A DNA stretch of 36,060 bases from an uncultured Lachnospiraceae bacterium (GTDB taxonomy: Bacteria; Bacillota; Clostridia; Lachnospirales; Lachnospiraceae): positions 1 through 36,060 of the forward strand of contig CAJOKX010000015.1 of the NCBI GenBank assembly GCA_905235415.1, given 5' to 3'. Position numbers and translations under genes: made by a program. The notes beneath the pieces are model-generated. The model made no database searches, had not been told where the DNA came from, and was given only the letters and a program-made list of their open reading frames with translations. This document shows positions 1 to 8,352 of this stretch, one piece after another. Position 1 is the first letter of the stretch. Each line of letters begins with the position of its first letter.

Positions 1-450
1 GTCGGAAAGAACTTCTTCGCAAATTACAACTGCACCATCATCGACGTGGCTCCGGTAGTGATCGGAGATAACTGTCAGATGGCTCCCAATGTGGCGATCT
101 ATACGGCGGGCCATCCCGTGCATCCCGCCACAAGAAACACGGCCTATGAATACGGCATCGGTGTGACAATCGGCCATAACGTGTGGATCGGCGGAAATTC
201 GGTGATTCTGCCGGGGGTGCGCATTGGCGATAACACGGTCATCGGCGCGAGCAGCGTGGTAACCAAGGATATTCCTGCCTGGTGCGTTGCCGCCGGTAAT
301 CCCTGCAGGGTCATTCGCAAAATCACAGAAGCGGATCGGGAGACCTATTACCGCCATGTACCCGTCGATCAGGACGCGCTGGAGCATATGCGGCGGATGT
401 GGGCGGAGAGCGATGATCCGATCAAATATCCTGCTGTACCGGAAGAATGA
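1..450 (+). CDS. Maltose/sugar O-acetyltransferase, 3' part (5' end outside window)
   Basis: The reading frame is open from base 1, so the gene begins upstream. The visible 149 residues are the left-handed beta-helix domain of the hexapeptide-repeat acetyltransferases (maltose/galactoside acetyltransferase, LacA/Maa type). The repeats [27 protein letters not shown] and [14 protein letters not shown] are seen, with the conserved YTAGHPVHP segment carrying the catalytic His and the [12 protein letters not shown] ending. These enzymes move acetyl from acetyl-CoA to a sugar hydroxyl in the cytoplasm. The N-terminal Mac domain is off-window. The next gene follows after 18 bases, so the three genes at the left edge may be co-transcribed. 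The exact sugar cannot be told. Confidence 0.9.
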   Translation, partial: VGKNFFANYNCTIIDVAPVVIGDNCQMAPNVAIYTAGHPVHPATRNTAYEYGIGVTIGHNVWIGGNSVILPGVRIGDNTVIGASSVVTKDIPAWCVAAGNPCRVIRKITEADRETYYRHVPVDQDALEHMRRMWAESDDPIKYPAVPEE

Positions 451-468
451 GAAAGTGAGAAAACAGTT

Positions 469-996
469 ATGTTCAGAAAAATGCGCAGAATCAGGCAACA
501 GATTTCCCAGGCGGAATGCGTGGAAATCCTGAACCGTGCCACCTCCGGCGTGTTGGGCTTGCACGGGGATGATGGATATCCCTATACCGTGCCTGTCAGC
601 TTTGTCTATCAGGAAGGTGGCACAGGGCTCGGAATCATCGGTTTTCATTGTGCGAAAACCGGACACAAGATCGACGCAATCCGCAGAAATAACAAGGTTT
701 CCTTTACCGTCATTGACCGGGATGAGGTCATGCCCAGGGAACGAACCACCAAGTTTTGCAGTGTGATCGTTTTCGGACATGCCCGAATTCTGGAGGACGA
801 AGAAGAAATGCGCTGCGCAGCCAATGCGATCGGTGCAAAGTATTCCAAGGGTTTTGAGGATCTGTATATGCAGGAAACGGAAGACACGATTCGCGAGGAC
901 AGGCTTTGCTGTGTAGAAATCACGATTGATCATATGACAGGCAAAATCGGACGACAAATGCTGCTGGAACGCCAGCGAGAGGAAAAAGCGAAATGA
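469..996 (+). CDS. Pyridoxamine 5'-phosphate oxidase-like FMN-binding protein (NimA-type)
   Basis: A 175-residue protein of the split-barrel flavin-binding fold. It shows the family signature of nitroimidazole-resistance (NimA)-like proteins: an N-terminal helix, then GVLGLHGDDGYPYTVPVSFVY, the central FHCAKTGHKIDAIRRNNKVSFTVI segment where the phosphate of FMN is bound, and a C-terminal strand CCVEITIDHMTGK. Such proteins bind FMN or F420-like flavins and reduce small electrophiles; the real substrate is unknown. The start ATG has only a weak ribosome binding site (GTGAGAAAAC), in keeping with coupling to the acetyltransferase 18 bases upstream. The stop overlaps the start of the VOC gene by four bases (ATGA). 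Confidence 0.85.
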   Translation: MFRKMRRIRQQISQAECVEILNRATSGVLGLHGDDGYPYTVPVSFVYQEGGTGLGIIGFHCAKTGHKIDAIRRNNKVSFTVIDRDEVMPRERTTKFCSVIVFGHARILEDEEEMRCAANAIGAKYSKGFEDLYMQETEDTIREDRLCCVEITIDHMTGKIGRQMLLERQREEKAK

Positions 997-1376
997 AGAT
1001 CGAACATATTGCCCTCTATGTGAACGATTTGGACGCCGCTCGCGATTTCTTTATCAGATACTTTGGTGCTGTCTCCAATGACGGCTACCACAACGCAAAA
1101 ACAGGTTTTCGATCCTACTTCCTGCATTTTGAAGATGGAGCGCGTTTGGAAATCATGAAAAAGCCCGGCGTATTTTCACGGACTTCTTTCGATGAACAAA
1201 TGGGATATGCTCATATTGCCTTTTCCCTGGGCAGTCAAGAGAAGGTGAATGACCTGACGGGACGGCTGAAAGCGGATGGCTATGAAATTGTCAGCGGGCC
1301 ACGAACAACAGGCGATGGCTATTATGAAAGCTGTATCATTGATGTCGAAAACAATAGGATTGAATTGACGGTTTAA
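993..1376 (+). CDS. VOC (glyoxalase/bleomycin resistance) family protein
   Basis: A 127-residue protein with the vicinal-oxygen-chelate fold. It begins MKIEHIALYVNDLDAARDFF (typical first beta-alpha-beta unit, metal His in EHIALYV), has a second half starting GYAHIAFSLGSQEKV, and ends with YESCIIDVENNRIELTV, where the last Glu is the usual metal ligand. Members include glyoxalase I, epimerases and resistance proteins, and size and motifs do not separate them. Its ATG overlaps the TGA of the upstream flavin protein, so the two are translationally coupled. Confidence 0.85.
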   Translation: MKIEHIALYVNDLDAARDFFIRYFGAVSNDGYHNAKTGFRSYFLHFEDGARLEIMKKPGVFSRTSFDEQMGYAHIAFSLGSQEKVNDLTGRLKADGYEIVSGPRTTGDGYYESCIIDVENNRIELTV

Positions 1377-1588
1377 ACATTATGAAAAGACATCCTGAGA
1401 ATTCAAAATGAGTAAGCAGGATGCTCTGTTTATAGGTATCAGGTTTTATTGCCGAACCACCTTTTCCATAAAGTAAAAAATGAGTAAAGCTACCGGGGCC
1501 GGGGGCAAATCTCTGTACCCTCTGCCGCTGAAGACCGCCGCCCCCTCTCGCGTAAATTTCCGCGAAATTGCGTAGGGGGGATATCGAG

Positions 1589-1641
1589 AACTGCCGGAGG
1601 CGCTGAATTCCTTTTGAAATCAGCACTTCCGGCAGTTTTTT
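1589..1641 (+). terminator. Intrinsic terminator, long stem
   Basis: A perfect 10-bp outer stem AACTGCCGGA/TCCGGCAGTT with an inner GCTGA/TCAGC stem is followed directly by six T on the + strand. It lies 210 bases past the VOC stop, so it could end that operon's transcript or an unrecognised short RNA between 1377 and 1588. Confidence 0.7.
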
Positions 1642-1911
1642 GCTCTGAATCAGCTGAGAAAATCTACATAGAATGTTTCATTTTTCGTAATTCTTCAGGG
1701 GTTTCGTGGTCACATGTGTAATGCCCAGTTTTAACTGCTTATTGCCTTAAAAGTTTCACCCAGCCACTGTAGCAGTATTTTCTGCTTTTGCTGTAAAATG
1801 TGATTTCCCCTTGGGGTAGTGTATTAATCACTCTACGGTGGTAAGGATAGCAAGTTAATTCTGAGCATAATCTGCACAAATATCCGGTGTTGAATTTGTA
1901 CATAAAGAAAG

Positions 1912-1952
1912 CGGCTACGCAGGAGCTATTACGCTCTTGCATAGCCGTTTTT
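1912..1952 (+). terminator. Intrinsic terminator-like hairpin
   Basis: CGGCTACGCAGGAG pairs with CTCTTGCATAGCCG (two mismatches or wobbles) around an 8-base loop and is followed by TTTTTCTCTT on the + strand. No gene ends nearby on this strand, so its parent transcript is unknown. Confidence 0.55.
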
Positions 1953-2061
1953 CTCTTGTCCGCCCGAAGAATGTCAGTTCAAATTTGCTTCGTTTCCGAA
2001 ATCCCTAATTTGAACCGCCTTTGGTTGTTCTTTTTTAACCTCTTTTTGAAACGACGTCGAA

Positions 2062-2084
2062 AGCCCGGGCAATGATCCCGGGCT
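2062..2084 (-). terminator. Hairpin after the Mac-domain ORF
   Basis: AGCCCGGG and CCCGGGCT form a perfect 8-bp stem with a 7-base loop just after the stop of the leftward small gene. The T-run after it is poor (TTTCGACGTCG), so termination may be weak or assisted. Confidence 0.5.
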
Positions 2085-2090
2085 CATGAT

Positions 2091-2324
2091 TCATTCCATA
2101 ATCCAATTACGTATAAACGCTCTAGTCTCTTCCAGACTGCACTCTTCACCGTCCGATTTCCCCAGGAGTTCATTCACGATTCTTTTTATAGCCGCAAAAT
2201 CAGACCTGTCTACGGTATTCAGTTCCTGTGTAAGCCGTCTTGTGATCTTCTGCTCCTCAAATACTTCCTCATCCGAGATATAAACCAGTTCCCGATCTCT
2301 TCTTTCAACATTGCTCAATTTCAT
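2091..2324 (-). CDS. Small protein resembling an orphan maltose-acetyltransferase (Mac) N-terminal domain
   Basis: 77 residues if started at the ATG at 2324, which has AAGGAG ten bases upstream; a GTG three codons earlier would put the ribosome site too close. Residues 1 to about 58 (MKLSNVERRDRELVYISDEE, then an ARG-rich helix ending IVNELLGKSDG) look like the N-terminal Mac domain found in front of the hexapeptide barrel in sugar acetyltransferases such as the one at the left edge of the window. Here the barrel is missing: the frame continues 19 residues (EECSLEETRAFIRNWIME) and stops. It may be a degenerate acetyltransferase remnant or a free-standing domain. No function is claimed. Confidence 0.55.
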   Translation of the reverse strand: MKLSNVERRDRELVYISDEEVFEEQKITRRLTQELNTVDRSDFAAIKRIVNELLGKSDGEECSLEETRAFIRNWIME

Positions 2325-2455
2325 CGAATCCACGCTCCTTATAACAGTTTTTTTACAGGCAGCTTTCTTTTTTGAATTGTTATAATGATATAATCATCTG
2401 CAGACTCAAACAAGCAATATCGTATCAGTAATTTATAAAGATTGCGTCAAATGAA

Positions 2456-2483
2456 AGCCGTTCTGTTCTGATGCAGAACGGCT
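2456..2483 (-). terminator. Terminator after the DeoC-led operon end
   Basis: A perfect 10-bp stem AGCCGTTCTG/CAGAACGGCT with an 8-base loop, 45 bases past the aldolase stop on the minus strand, followed by TTTCATTTG. It most likely ends the leftward sugar operon 10414 to 2528. Confidence 0.65.
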
Positions 2484-2527
2484 CTTTAAAACATTTTTAT
2501 GATTCGTTATCTGACTGCCATCGCTCC

Positions 2528-3274
2528 TTACAGTTCTGCAGGATCAATGATGACATCCTTGTCGATGTCGATCGGTCTTCCAAAATCTGCAGCTTCCTTC
2601 AGGATGGACTCTGCCGCCGCCAGACCGATACCGAAGCGCTGCGCTCCCAGCTTATACATCTTCAGAAGAGTGTCAAGGGAGCGAACTCCGCCTGCTACCT
2701 TGATCTTGATGCGGTCTCCCACGCAATCTTTCATCACCTTAACATGATGAAGGGTTGTAGGCTTCCCTACAGAGAATCCGGTTCCCGTCTTAACGTAATC
2801 CGCTCCGCCTTCAATCGTAAGCTCGCAGGCTTTCCGGATCTCATCATCAGTCAGCAGCATCGCTTCAATGATAACCTTCAGGTCGGCATCCGGTGCCGCT
2901 TCGCGCACTGCCTTGATATCAGCCAGGCACTCATCATACTGTCCCGCCTTCAGAAGGCCGACATTCATAACCATATCATTGACGATCGGATCAAGCGGTG
3001 CCCACTCTTTTGCCAGATAGACTTTTGTTTTTGTGGATTCCTGTCCGGACGGGAATGCGAGAGATGTTCCCAGACGGCAGCCAGTGCCTTTCAGTTTCTC
3101 CGTTACATATTCATAATAGCAGGGCCAGCAGAAACAGACCTTGCATCCGTACTTTTTTACAACTTCGATCATCTTGTCAACATCTTTGATACTGGTATCC
3201 AGATGCAGTACGCTCGGCTCGAGCATATATGCGATATCTTCCGGAGTCAGGACTCTCTTTGTGATGTCTTCCAT
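2528..3274 (-). CDS. DeoC-family (deoxyribose-phosphate-type) aldolase
   Basis: A 248-residue class I aldolase. The Schiff-base lysine lies in ADYVKTGTGFS (Lys162), the second active-site lysine in IKVAGGVRS (Lys192), and the acid residue in VNDMVMNVG (Asp99), as in deoxyribose-phosphate aldolase. The family cleaves or forms C-C bonds of phosphorylated sugars in the cytoplasm, for example 2-deoxyribose 5-phosphate to acetaldehyde and glyceraldehyde 3-phosphate. It is the last gene of the leftward sugar operon, 64 bases after the flavin reductase. With an FGGY kinase across the divergent promoter, it probably performs the final cleavage of a phosphorylated intermediate rather than nucleoside salvage, since no deoB/deoA-like gene is near. 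The substrate is an inference. Confidence 0.88.
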   Translation of the reverse strand: MEDITKRVLTPEDIAYMLEPSVLHLDTSIKDVDKMIEVVKKYGCKVCFCWPCYYEYVTEKLKGTGCRLGTSLAFPSGQESTKTKVYLAKEWAPLDPIVNDMVMNVGLLKAGQYDECLADIKAVREAAPDADLKVIIEAMLLTDDEIRKACELTIEGGADYVKTGTGFSVGKPTTLHHVKVMKDCVGDRIKIKVAGGVRSLDTLLKMYKLGAQRFGIGLAAAESILKEAADFGRPIDIDKDVIIDPAEL

Positions 3275-3338
3275 GTTTCTCTACCTCATTTCCTCTGTTC
3301 TGATAAAACTGGTTTTCTGTGTATCATTCATGTCAATA

Positions 3339-4578
3339 TCAGGTATGCAGCGCACTGAGTTTTCCGAATTTCGCACGTGTCTCCCTGAACTTGTCCGTAT
3401 AGAACTTGTTGTACAGCACGCATCCGACCGGCTGCTGACGGATCATCAGTTCTTCGCAGTTCATGCACTGCACGCAGTACTTGATCTCATCTTCACGGCC
3501 CTCGGCGAGTTTCTTCGGCGTGTACGGATCGGCGAAAGACTGACGGCCGAGGCCGATCATATCCATCATACCGTCCTCGATCACACGGCCGCCCATTGCC
3601 AGAAGCTGGCTCTTCTCCGGTTCGATGCACAGGAGCGTATTCTTCTTGCCGCGGAACGGAGAGAATCCGGATCCTACCACAACCGTCTCCGGCTTCAGCG
3701 CTTTCTTCATCATGTTCGCAAAATACAGATGCAGGTAAGACAGTTCTGCCTCCTCACGGTCTGCTTCCATATAATGCATGGCCGCATGTACGTTGCCGAG
3801 CGTCTCAACGAAATAGCTTGCTCCACGCTCCTCCAGGCCCTTGATCATGTCGAGCGGTTCCGTGAAATCAAAAGAGCGGCGAATCCGGTCCAGCCGTGCC
3901 GCAGCCGCCCGGGAAGCCCTCAAACATGGAGACCTTGGATCCGATCAGGAAATCCTTGCTGACTGCCTTCTGGATGCGCTCCATCAGATCGTACGCCCAC
4001 TGGACACGTCTCTCCCACGGTCCGCCGTACTTCCAGTCACGGTCATTGTACGGACGCAGGATCTGAGAACCCAGATATCCGTGGCACAGCTTCATGTCGA
4101 TGCCGTCCGCCCCGACTTCCTCGCAGATCTGCGACGCCAGTACGAACTGGTCCATGATATGATCCACTTCCTCTTCAGTAAGCAGATCTCCGCCGACTCC
4201 ATACATCGGCTTGACGCAGACCTTACGCGAGAAGTCAGACTCGCTGATCTCCCCTGAATGAGTCAGCTGGAACACGATCAGCGTATTCGGATTTACTTCC
4301 TTCAGGCTTCTGATGAAACGCTTCAGCGCTTCCACATTGCGCGGCATGATCTCCAGCTGGGTCTTGCGCGCCCTGGATTCGTTGGTTACGGTGATTGCCT
4401 CCAGATCAACCAGGCCGAAGCCTCCGTCATACAGTTTGGAGTAGCGCTCCAGCGTGATATCCGTCGGATTCCCCTCCGAATCCGAGTCCACGCACTCCAT
4501 CGGCTGGGCAAAAAAACGGTTCTGACAGATCTTGCTGCCGATCCTGATCGGCTGAAGCAGTGTTTCCTTATATCCCAT
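3339..4578 (-). pseudogene. NADH:flavin oxidoreductase / Old Yellow Enzyme family, frameshifted at a T4 run
   Basis: Two overlapping frames together give one protein of about 412 residues. The first part, from ATG 4578 with GGAGAG upstream (MGYKETLLQPIRIGSKICQN), is the FMN-binding TIM barrel with HSGEIS and the catalytic-like CHGYLGSQILRPYND. It stops at TGA 3868-3870. The second frame resumes with DFTEPLDMIKGLEERG and ends with CVQCMNC...PVGC, the Cys pattern of a [4Fe-4S] site. Removing one T from TTTT (3870-3873 on the + strand) joins PLF to DFTEP exactly as family alignments would expect. It lacks the C-terminal NAD(P)H domain of dienoyl-CoA reductase/BaiCD-type enzymes. Either a true mutation, a sequencing error in the homopolymer, or +1 slippage at TTT-TGA. 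Confidence 0.85.
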
Positions 4579-4688
4579 CTCTCTCTCCTTTCCTGATGAT
4601 CCTGACAGCACGCAGGCTGTCTTTTTTTCCTTTTTATCTCAGTTCTTACCGCAGCGGCATATGCCTGCCGCCCCGGCTTCTGCCCGGT

Positions 4689-6193
4689 TCACTCTGCAGA
4701 TGGTGCACGCTTTTCTCCGGATCCCATCTTCATGAGAACTTCCTCCGAGAACTCTTCATGCGGAACGCATCCCATGAGTTCTCCTTCATGCATGACCAGG
4801 CAGGAATCCGCAACGCCCATGATCTCCGGCATCTCGGAGGAAACCATCAGGATGCTCATGCCTTCCTGCACCAGCCGGTCCATCATCTGGTAGATTTCAT
4901 ATTTCGCTCCGACGTCTATGCCGCGCGTCGGCTCATCCAGAAAGAGGATCCGGCAATAAGCCACTTGGCAAGAACCACCTTCTGCTGGTTGCCGCCGGAC
5001 AGATACTTGCATTTTTTCTTCATATCCGGGGATACTACCCTCATCTCCCTGAAGTATCTCTCAGACAGTTCCTTTTCCTTCCTTCGGTTAATGAACCCTG
5101 CTGTACTCAGCTTCCCCAGGGATGCCTCGGAGATGTTGCTGCGGATGTCATGCGTCAGGAACAATCCCTGTGCCTTCCTGTCCTCCGTCGCAAATCCAAG
5201 CCTGTATTTCAGCGCTTTGTTCGGGTGGTTCAGCCGGACTTCTTCTCCGTTTATGCGGATCGTACCGCTCTTCACCCTGTCCGCCCCGAACAGCGCGCGG
5301 AGCACTTCGGTCCTCCCTGCCCCGACCAGACCGGTCAGGCCGAGAATCTCTCCTCTGTGAAGCTGAAAGCTTATATCATGGAAGCGCTCCCCGGTCAGGT
5401 TCTCTACCTCCAGCACCACCTCACCATTCACCTGACGGTGTCTTGGCGGGGACGTGTCATTCAGGTCCCTGCCGATCATCTTCGAGATCAGCCAGTCCTT
5501 GTCGATTTCAGATATATCTTCATCAACGATATACTGTCCGTCCCGCAGAACGGTCACCCGGTCACAGAGTTCAAACAGTTCCTCCAGGCGGTGTGAGATA
5601 TAAATGACTGTAATTCCGTCTTTCTTCAGCTGCCGCACGATCTCAAACAGTACGACGATATCCTCATTGGTCAGCGAGTCCGTAGGCTCATCCATGATGA
5701 TGATCTTCGGATTGTAGGAGAGTGCCTTTGCAATGTCCACCATCTGCTGCTGCGCAACACTCAGATACTTTACGGGACGGCTGTAATCCGGAAGTGTCCC
5801 GCGGCTCACATAGTCGAGATATTTTCCGGCGAATTCCTTCTCCTCTTTTTTGCGAAGCATCCCGCCGGTTCGGATCTCATGGCCGAGCATGACATTCTCG
5901 ATCGCATTCAGCTCCGGAACCAGGTTCAGTTCCTGGTAGATAATGGAAACCCCCTTGCGGATCGCATCCTGCGGATTGTGGGGCACAAACGCTTCCCCAT
6001 TCAGCAGCATGCTGCCTTCATCCGGTTTATAGACACCGGACAGGACCTTCATCAGGGTAGACTTGCCCGCTCCGTTCTCTCCGATCAGCGCATGGATCTC
6101 CCCGGGCCGGACCTTGAGATTGACCTTGTCCAACGCCTTGACCTGGGAGAAGGTTTTCGTGATATTCAGCATCTCCAATGCATATTCACTCAT
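4689..6193 (-). pseudogene. Sugar ABC transporter ATP-binding protein (RbsA-type), frameshifted near the second Walker B
   Basis: A fused two-cassette ATPase as in ribose/galactose importers. The first cassette has Walker A GENGAGKST, LSVAQQQMVDIAK and Walker B IIIMDEPT. The second, regulatory cassette keeps LSGGNQQKVVLAKW, but the frame then runs into GSSFWMSRRAA and stops at 4916. The missing end (ILFLDEPTRGIDVGAKYE to the C-terminus) lies in another frame, 4689 to about 4945. Frame arithmetic requires loss of 1, 4 or 7 bases near 4950-4960; loss of 7 would restore the usual spacing. The ATG at 6193 has GGGAGG upstream. It sits between its permease (14 bases upstream) and the reductase gene. 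If the lesion is real, this importer may be inactive or use another ATPase. Confidence 0.85.
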
Positions 6194-6207
6194 AACGGCC
6201 TCCCGTT

Positions 6208-7179
6208 TCAGTCAGATTTCCTCTGTGTCAGCACTGCAACCAGAATGATCAGTCCTTTGATCACGCCCTGCAGGTTCGGATCCGCTCCGATCAGATTCAA
6301 TATGTTATTCAGCATTGCCATGATAAGAACACCCGCCAGTGTTCCAATCAGATTGCCAATGCCTCCTGCCATCGACGTACCGCCGATGACCGCTGCTGCC
6401 AGCGCGTCCATATCATAGCCCGAGGAACCGTTCGGCTCCCCGACGCGCACACGCGCCATCAGCATGACGCCTGCCAGGGCCGCGGTAAAACCGCAGAGCA
6501 CATAAGCGGCAATCTTTTCCGTCCTGACTTTGATGCCTGTGAGCCGCGCCGCCTCCGCGTTCGATCCGATTGCATACACGTGCCGCCCGTAGACTGTACA
6601 CTTCAGCACTACGATAAAGATGACCATCATCACCGCGTAGAGAATCACCGCACATGGAATCCCCAATATGTAAGAGGATCCGAATGCCTTCCAGAAGTCA
6701 GTGACCTTTCCGCCAGGGGCGCCTTTGCGGTATACCATGATGATGCCCTTTACCACCTGGTTCATGGCCAGCGTGACGATAAACGGCTCCAGGTTTCGGG
6801 ATACGACCAGAATTCCGTTTGCCGCTCCGATCAGGCATCCTATGAGAAGGACCAGAAGTACAGGCCCAATCTCAATTCCGTTTCTGCCGTTCTCCACCGC
6901 TTTTTTCAGCATATCGGAGAGGAGACAGGCAGAAAGTGCCATCACGCTGGTAACAGACAGGTCAATCCCACCGATCAGCAGTACCAGTGTCATTCCGATG
7001 CTGACGACCCCGACGATGGAGGCCTGCCTCACGATATTCATCAGGTTTGACGCTGTCGGGAAGATCTTCGGGGACAGAATCGTCGAAATTATAAAAATGA
7101 CCAGCAGCGTCAGGTAAGGCGCCGCTACCGGATTTTCCAGAATCCGGAATATCAGATGTTTCTGTTTCTGCTCACTCAC
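6208..7179 (-). CDS. Sugar ABC transporter permease (RbsC-type)
   Basis: A 323-residue inner-membrane protein with eight to ten hydrophobic segments. It carries the RbsC/BPD_transp_2 signature: an early SIGMTLVLLIGGIDLSV segment, the YAIGSNAEAARLTGI loop (the cytoplasmic coupling helix), and LAAAVIGGTSMAGGIG near the end. It would form a homodimeric channel driven by the RbsA-type ATPase encoded 14 bases downstream. The start is a GTG at 7179 with GGAGG nine bases upstream; no ATG fits. It is the only permease gene in this operon, unlike the second importer, which has two. Confidence 0.92.
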   Translation of the reverse strand: MSEQKQKHLIFRILENPVAAPYLTLLVIFIISTILSPKIFPTASNLMNIVRQASIVGVVSIGMTLVLLIGGIDLSVTSVMALSACLLSDMLKKAVENGRNGIEIGPVLLVLLIGCLIGAANGILVVSRNLEPFIVTLAMNQVVKGIIMVYRKGAPGGKVTDFWKAFGSSYILGIPCAVILYAVMMVIFIVVLKCTVYGRHVYAIGSNAEAARLTGIKVRTEKIAAYVLCGFTAALAGVMLMARVRVGEPNGSSGYDMDALAAAVIGGTSMAGGIGNLIGTLAGVLIMAMLNNILNLIGADPNLQGVIKGLIILVAVLTQRKSD

Positions 7180-7259
7180 AGGACATTCCTCCGTCTGGTT
7201 TCAGCTGCGTGCAGCACCGCGTTCCGGATGAACACAGCACTGCACGGCAGGAGATACCG

Positions 7260-8330
7260 TCAGTCTTCGTAGAAGTTAACTCTCTCATGAGTCTGCGGAC
7301 TCACCAGCACCTTGATCAGCTTATGGTTTGTCCGGATCTCATTGACCGTTTCCTCAAGCTGCTCCAGAGGAACGATCGCAGAGATCAGCGGCATCGGATC
7401 CACTCTCTTATACCTGATCAGATTCAGCGCATCCGCCCAGTCATAGCTGATGCCGGCACAGGAGCCGCTGATCTTCTTCTCGGAAGTGACAAACTCGACC
7501 GGTGGAAGCGATGCGAAATCATCCTCCGCGCAGATTCCGAACGCCTCAACCTTGCCGCCCTTGCGTACCATCTTGAAGGCCTGCTCATAGGTTTTGGAAT
7601 TGCCGACCGCTTCCAGAACAAAGTCCGCTCCTATTCCGCCCGTCAGCCGCATGACTTCCTCCACCGGATCCTTCTCTCGGACGTTGATGACATAGTCCGC
7701 ACATACCTTCTTCGCAATCTCCAGCCTGTACGGATCCGCATCGGTCACGATAACCGGAGCTGCGCCGCGCAGCTTCGCCAGCTGTGCGTGCATGATACCC
7801 AGACCCGCACCGATCACAACAACGCTGCGTCCGATCTCGCACTCCATCTTGTGGGAGGCATTGAGGCATGCGGTCAGCGGTTCGACAAACGCCGCCTGCT
7901 CGTCCGTCACTTCATCCGGAACATGGTAGATGTTCTTCCACGGAACCTTCACGTACTCCGCGAATCCGCCGTCCGTATGGATACCGATCTGCTTGAAGTT
8001 CGAACACAGCAGCGGCTGACCGATCCGGCAGTGATAGCAGGTCCCGCAGGTGATGCAGATATCATAGGTCACACGGTCTCCCACATTGATGCCCTGCGCG
8101 TTTTTGCCAACCTCCGCAACCGTTCCATAGACCTCATGCCCAGTGATCAGCGGGATGCACTCCACCTCATCCGCGTACTTCCCTGTATAGGAACCCCAGT
8201 CCGAACCGCAGATGCCGCAGTATTTCACTTTGACCAGCACCTCATCATCATTGATCTCCGGGATCGGGACCTCTTTGTACTCATAGTGACGTATGCGCTC
8301 CAGGACCTGCGCTTTCATCATTCCTTTCAT
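7260..8330 (-). CDS. Zinc-dependent alcohol (polyol/threonine-type) dehydrogenase
   Basis: A 356-residue medium-chain dehydrogenase. Catalytic zinc ligands are seen in YCGICGSDW (Cys38) and TGHEVYG (His65, Glu66); the structural zinc site is the four-Cys lobe Cys95, Cys98, Cys101 and Cys109. The Rossmann motif is VVIGAGLGIMHAQLAK, followed by an acidic residue (VTDADPYR), which favours NAD over NADP. The family oxidises secondary alcohols such as sorbitol, L-threonine or sugar acids in the cytoplasm. It lies 22 bases after the TIM-barrel isomerase and would supply the oxidation step for the imported compound. The start ATG is preceded by AAAGGAGAG. Which polyol is used is unknown. Confidence 0.9.
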   Translation of the reverse strand: MKGMMKAQVLERIRHYEYKEVPIPEINDDEVLVKVKYCGICGSDWGSYTGKYADEVECIPLITGHEVYGTVAEVGKNAQGINVGDRVTYDICITCGTCYHCRIGQPLLCSNFKQIGIHTDGGFAEYVKVPWKNIYHVPDEVTDEQAAFVEPLTACLNASHKMECEIGRSVVVIGAGLGIMHAQLAKLRGAAPVIVTDADPYRLEIAKKVCADYVINVREKDPVEEVMRLTGGIGADFVLEAVGNSKTYEQAFKMVRKGGKVEAFGICAEDDFASLPPVEFVTSEKKISGSCAGISYDWADALNLIRYKRVDPMPLISAIVPLEQLEETVNEIRTNHKLIKVLVSPQTHERVNFYED

Positions 8331-8352
8331 GTCTTTCTCTCCTTTGTGAATA

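Larger units (their letters stand above)
1377..2061. other. Non-coding stretch with terminator-like hairpins
   Basis: No credible gene is seen between the VOC gene and the Mac-domain ORF. Short ORFs here have no ribosome binding site or recognisable protein pattern. The stretch holds a GC-rich patch (about 1491-1580), two intrinsic-terminator-like hairpins annotated separately and AT-rich spacer. It may be the scar of a lost element. Confidence 0.5.

Noticed and set aside
1491-1504. 14-base match TACCGGGGCCGGGG also at 35500-35513
   Set aside because: The similarity does not extend and the word is low complexity; not enough to call element ends.
2471-3358. Long + strand ORF (295 codons)
   Set aside because: Antisense to the DeoC-type aldolase, no family pattern, no ribosome site; a shadow of the real gene.
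6760-6777. GTTCATGG with GTGAC nearby, a possible third copy of the P1 hairpin
   Set aside because: Inside the permease coding sequence on the other strand, without stem pairing, P2 or terminator.
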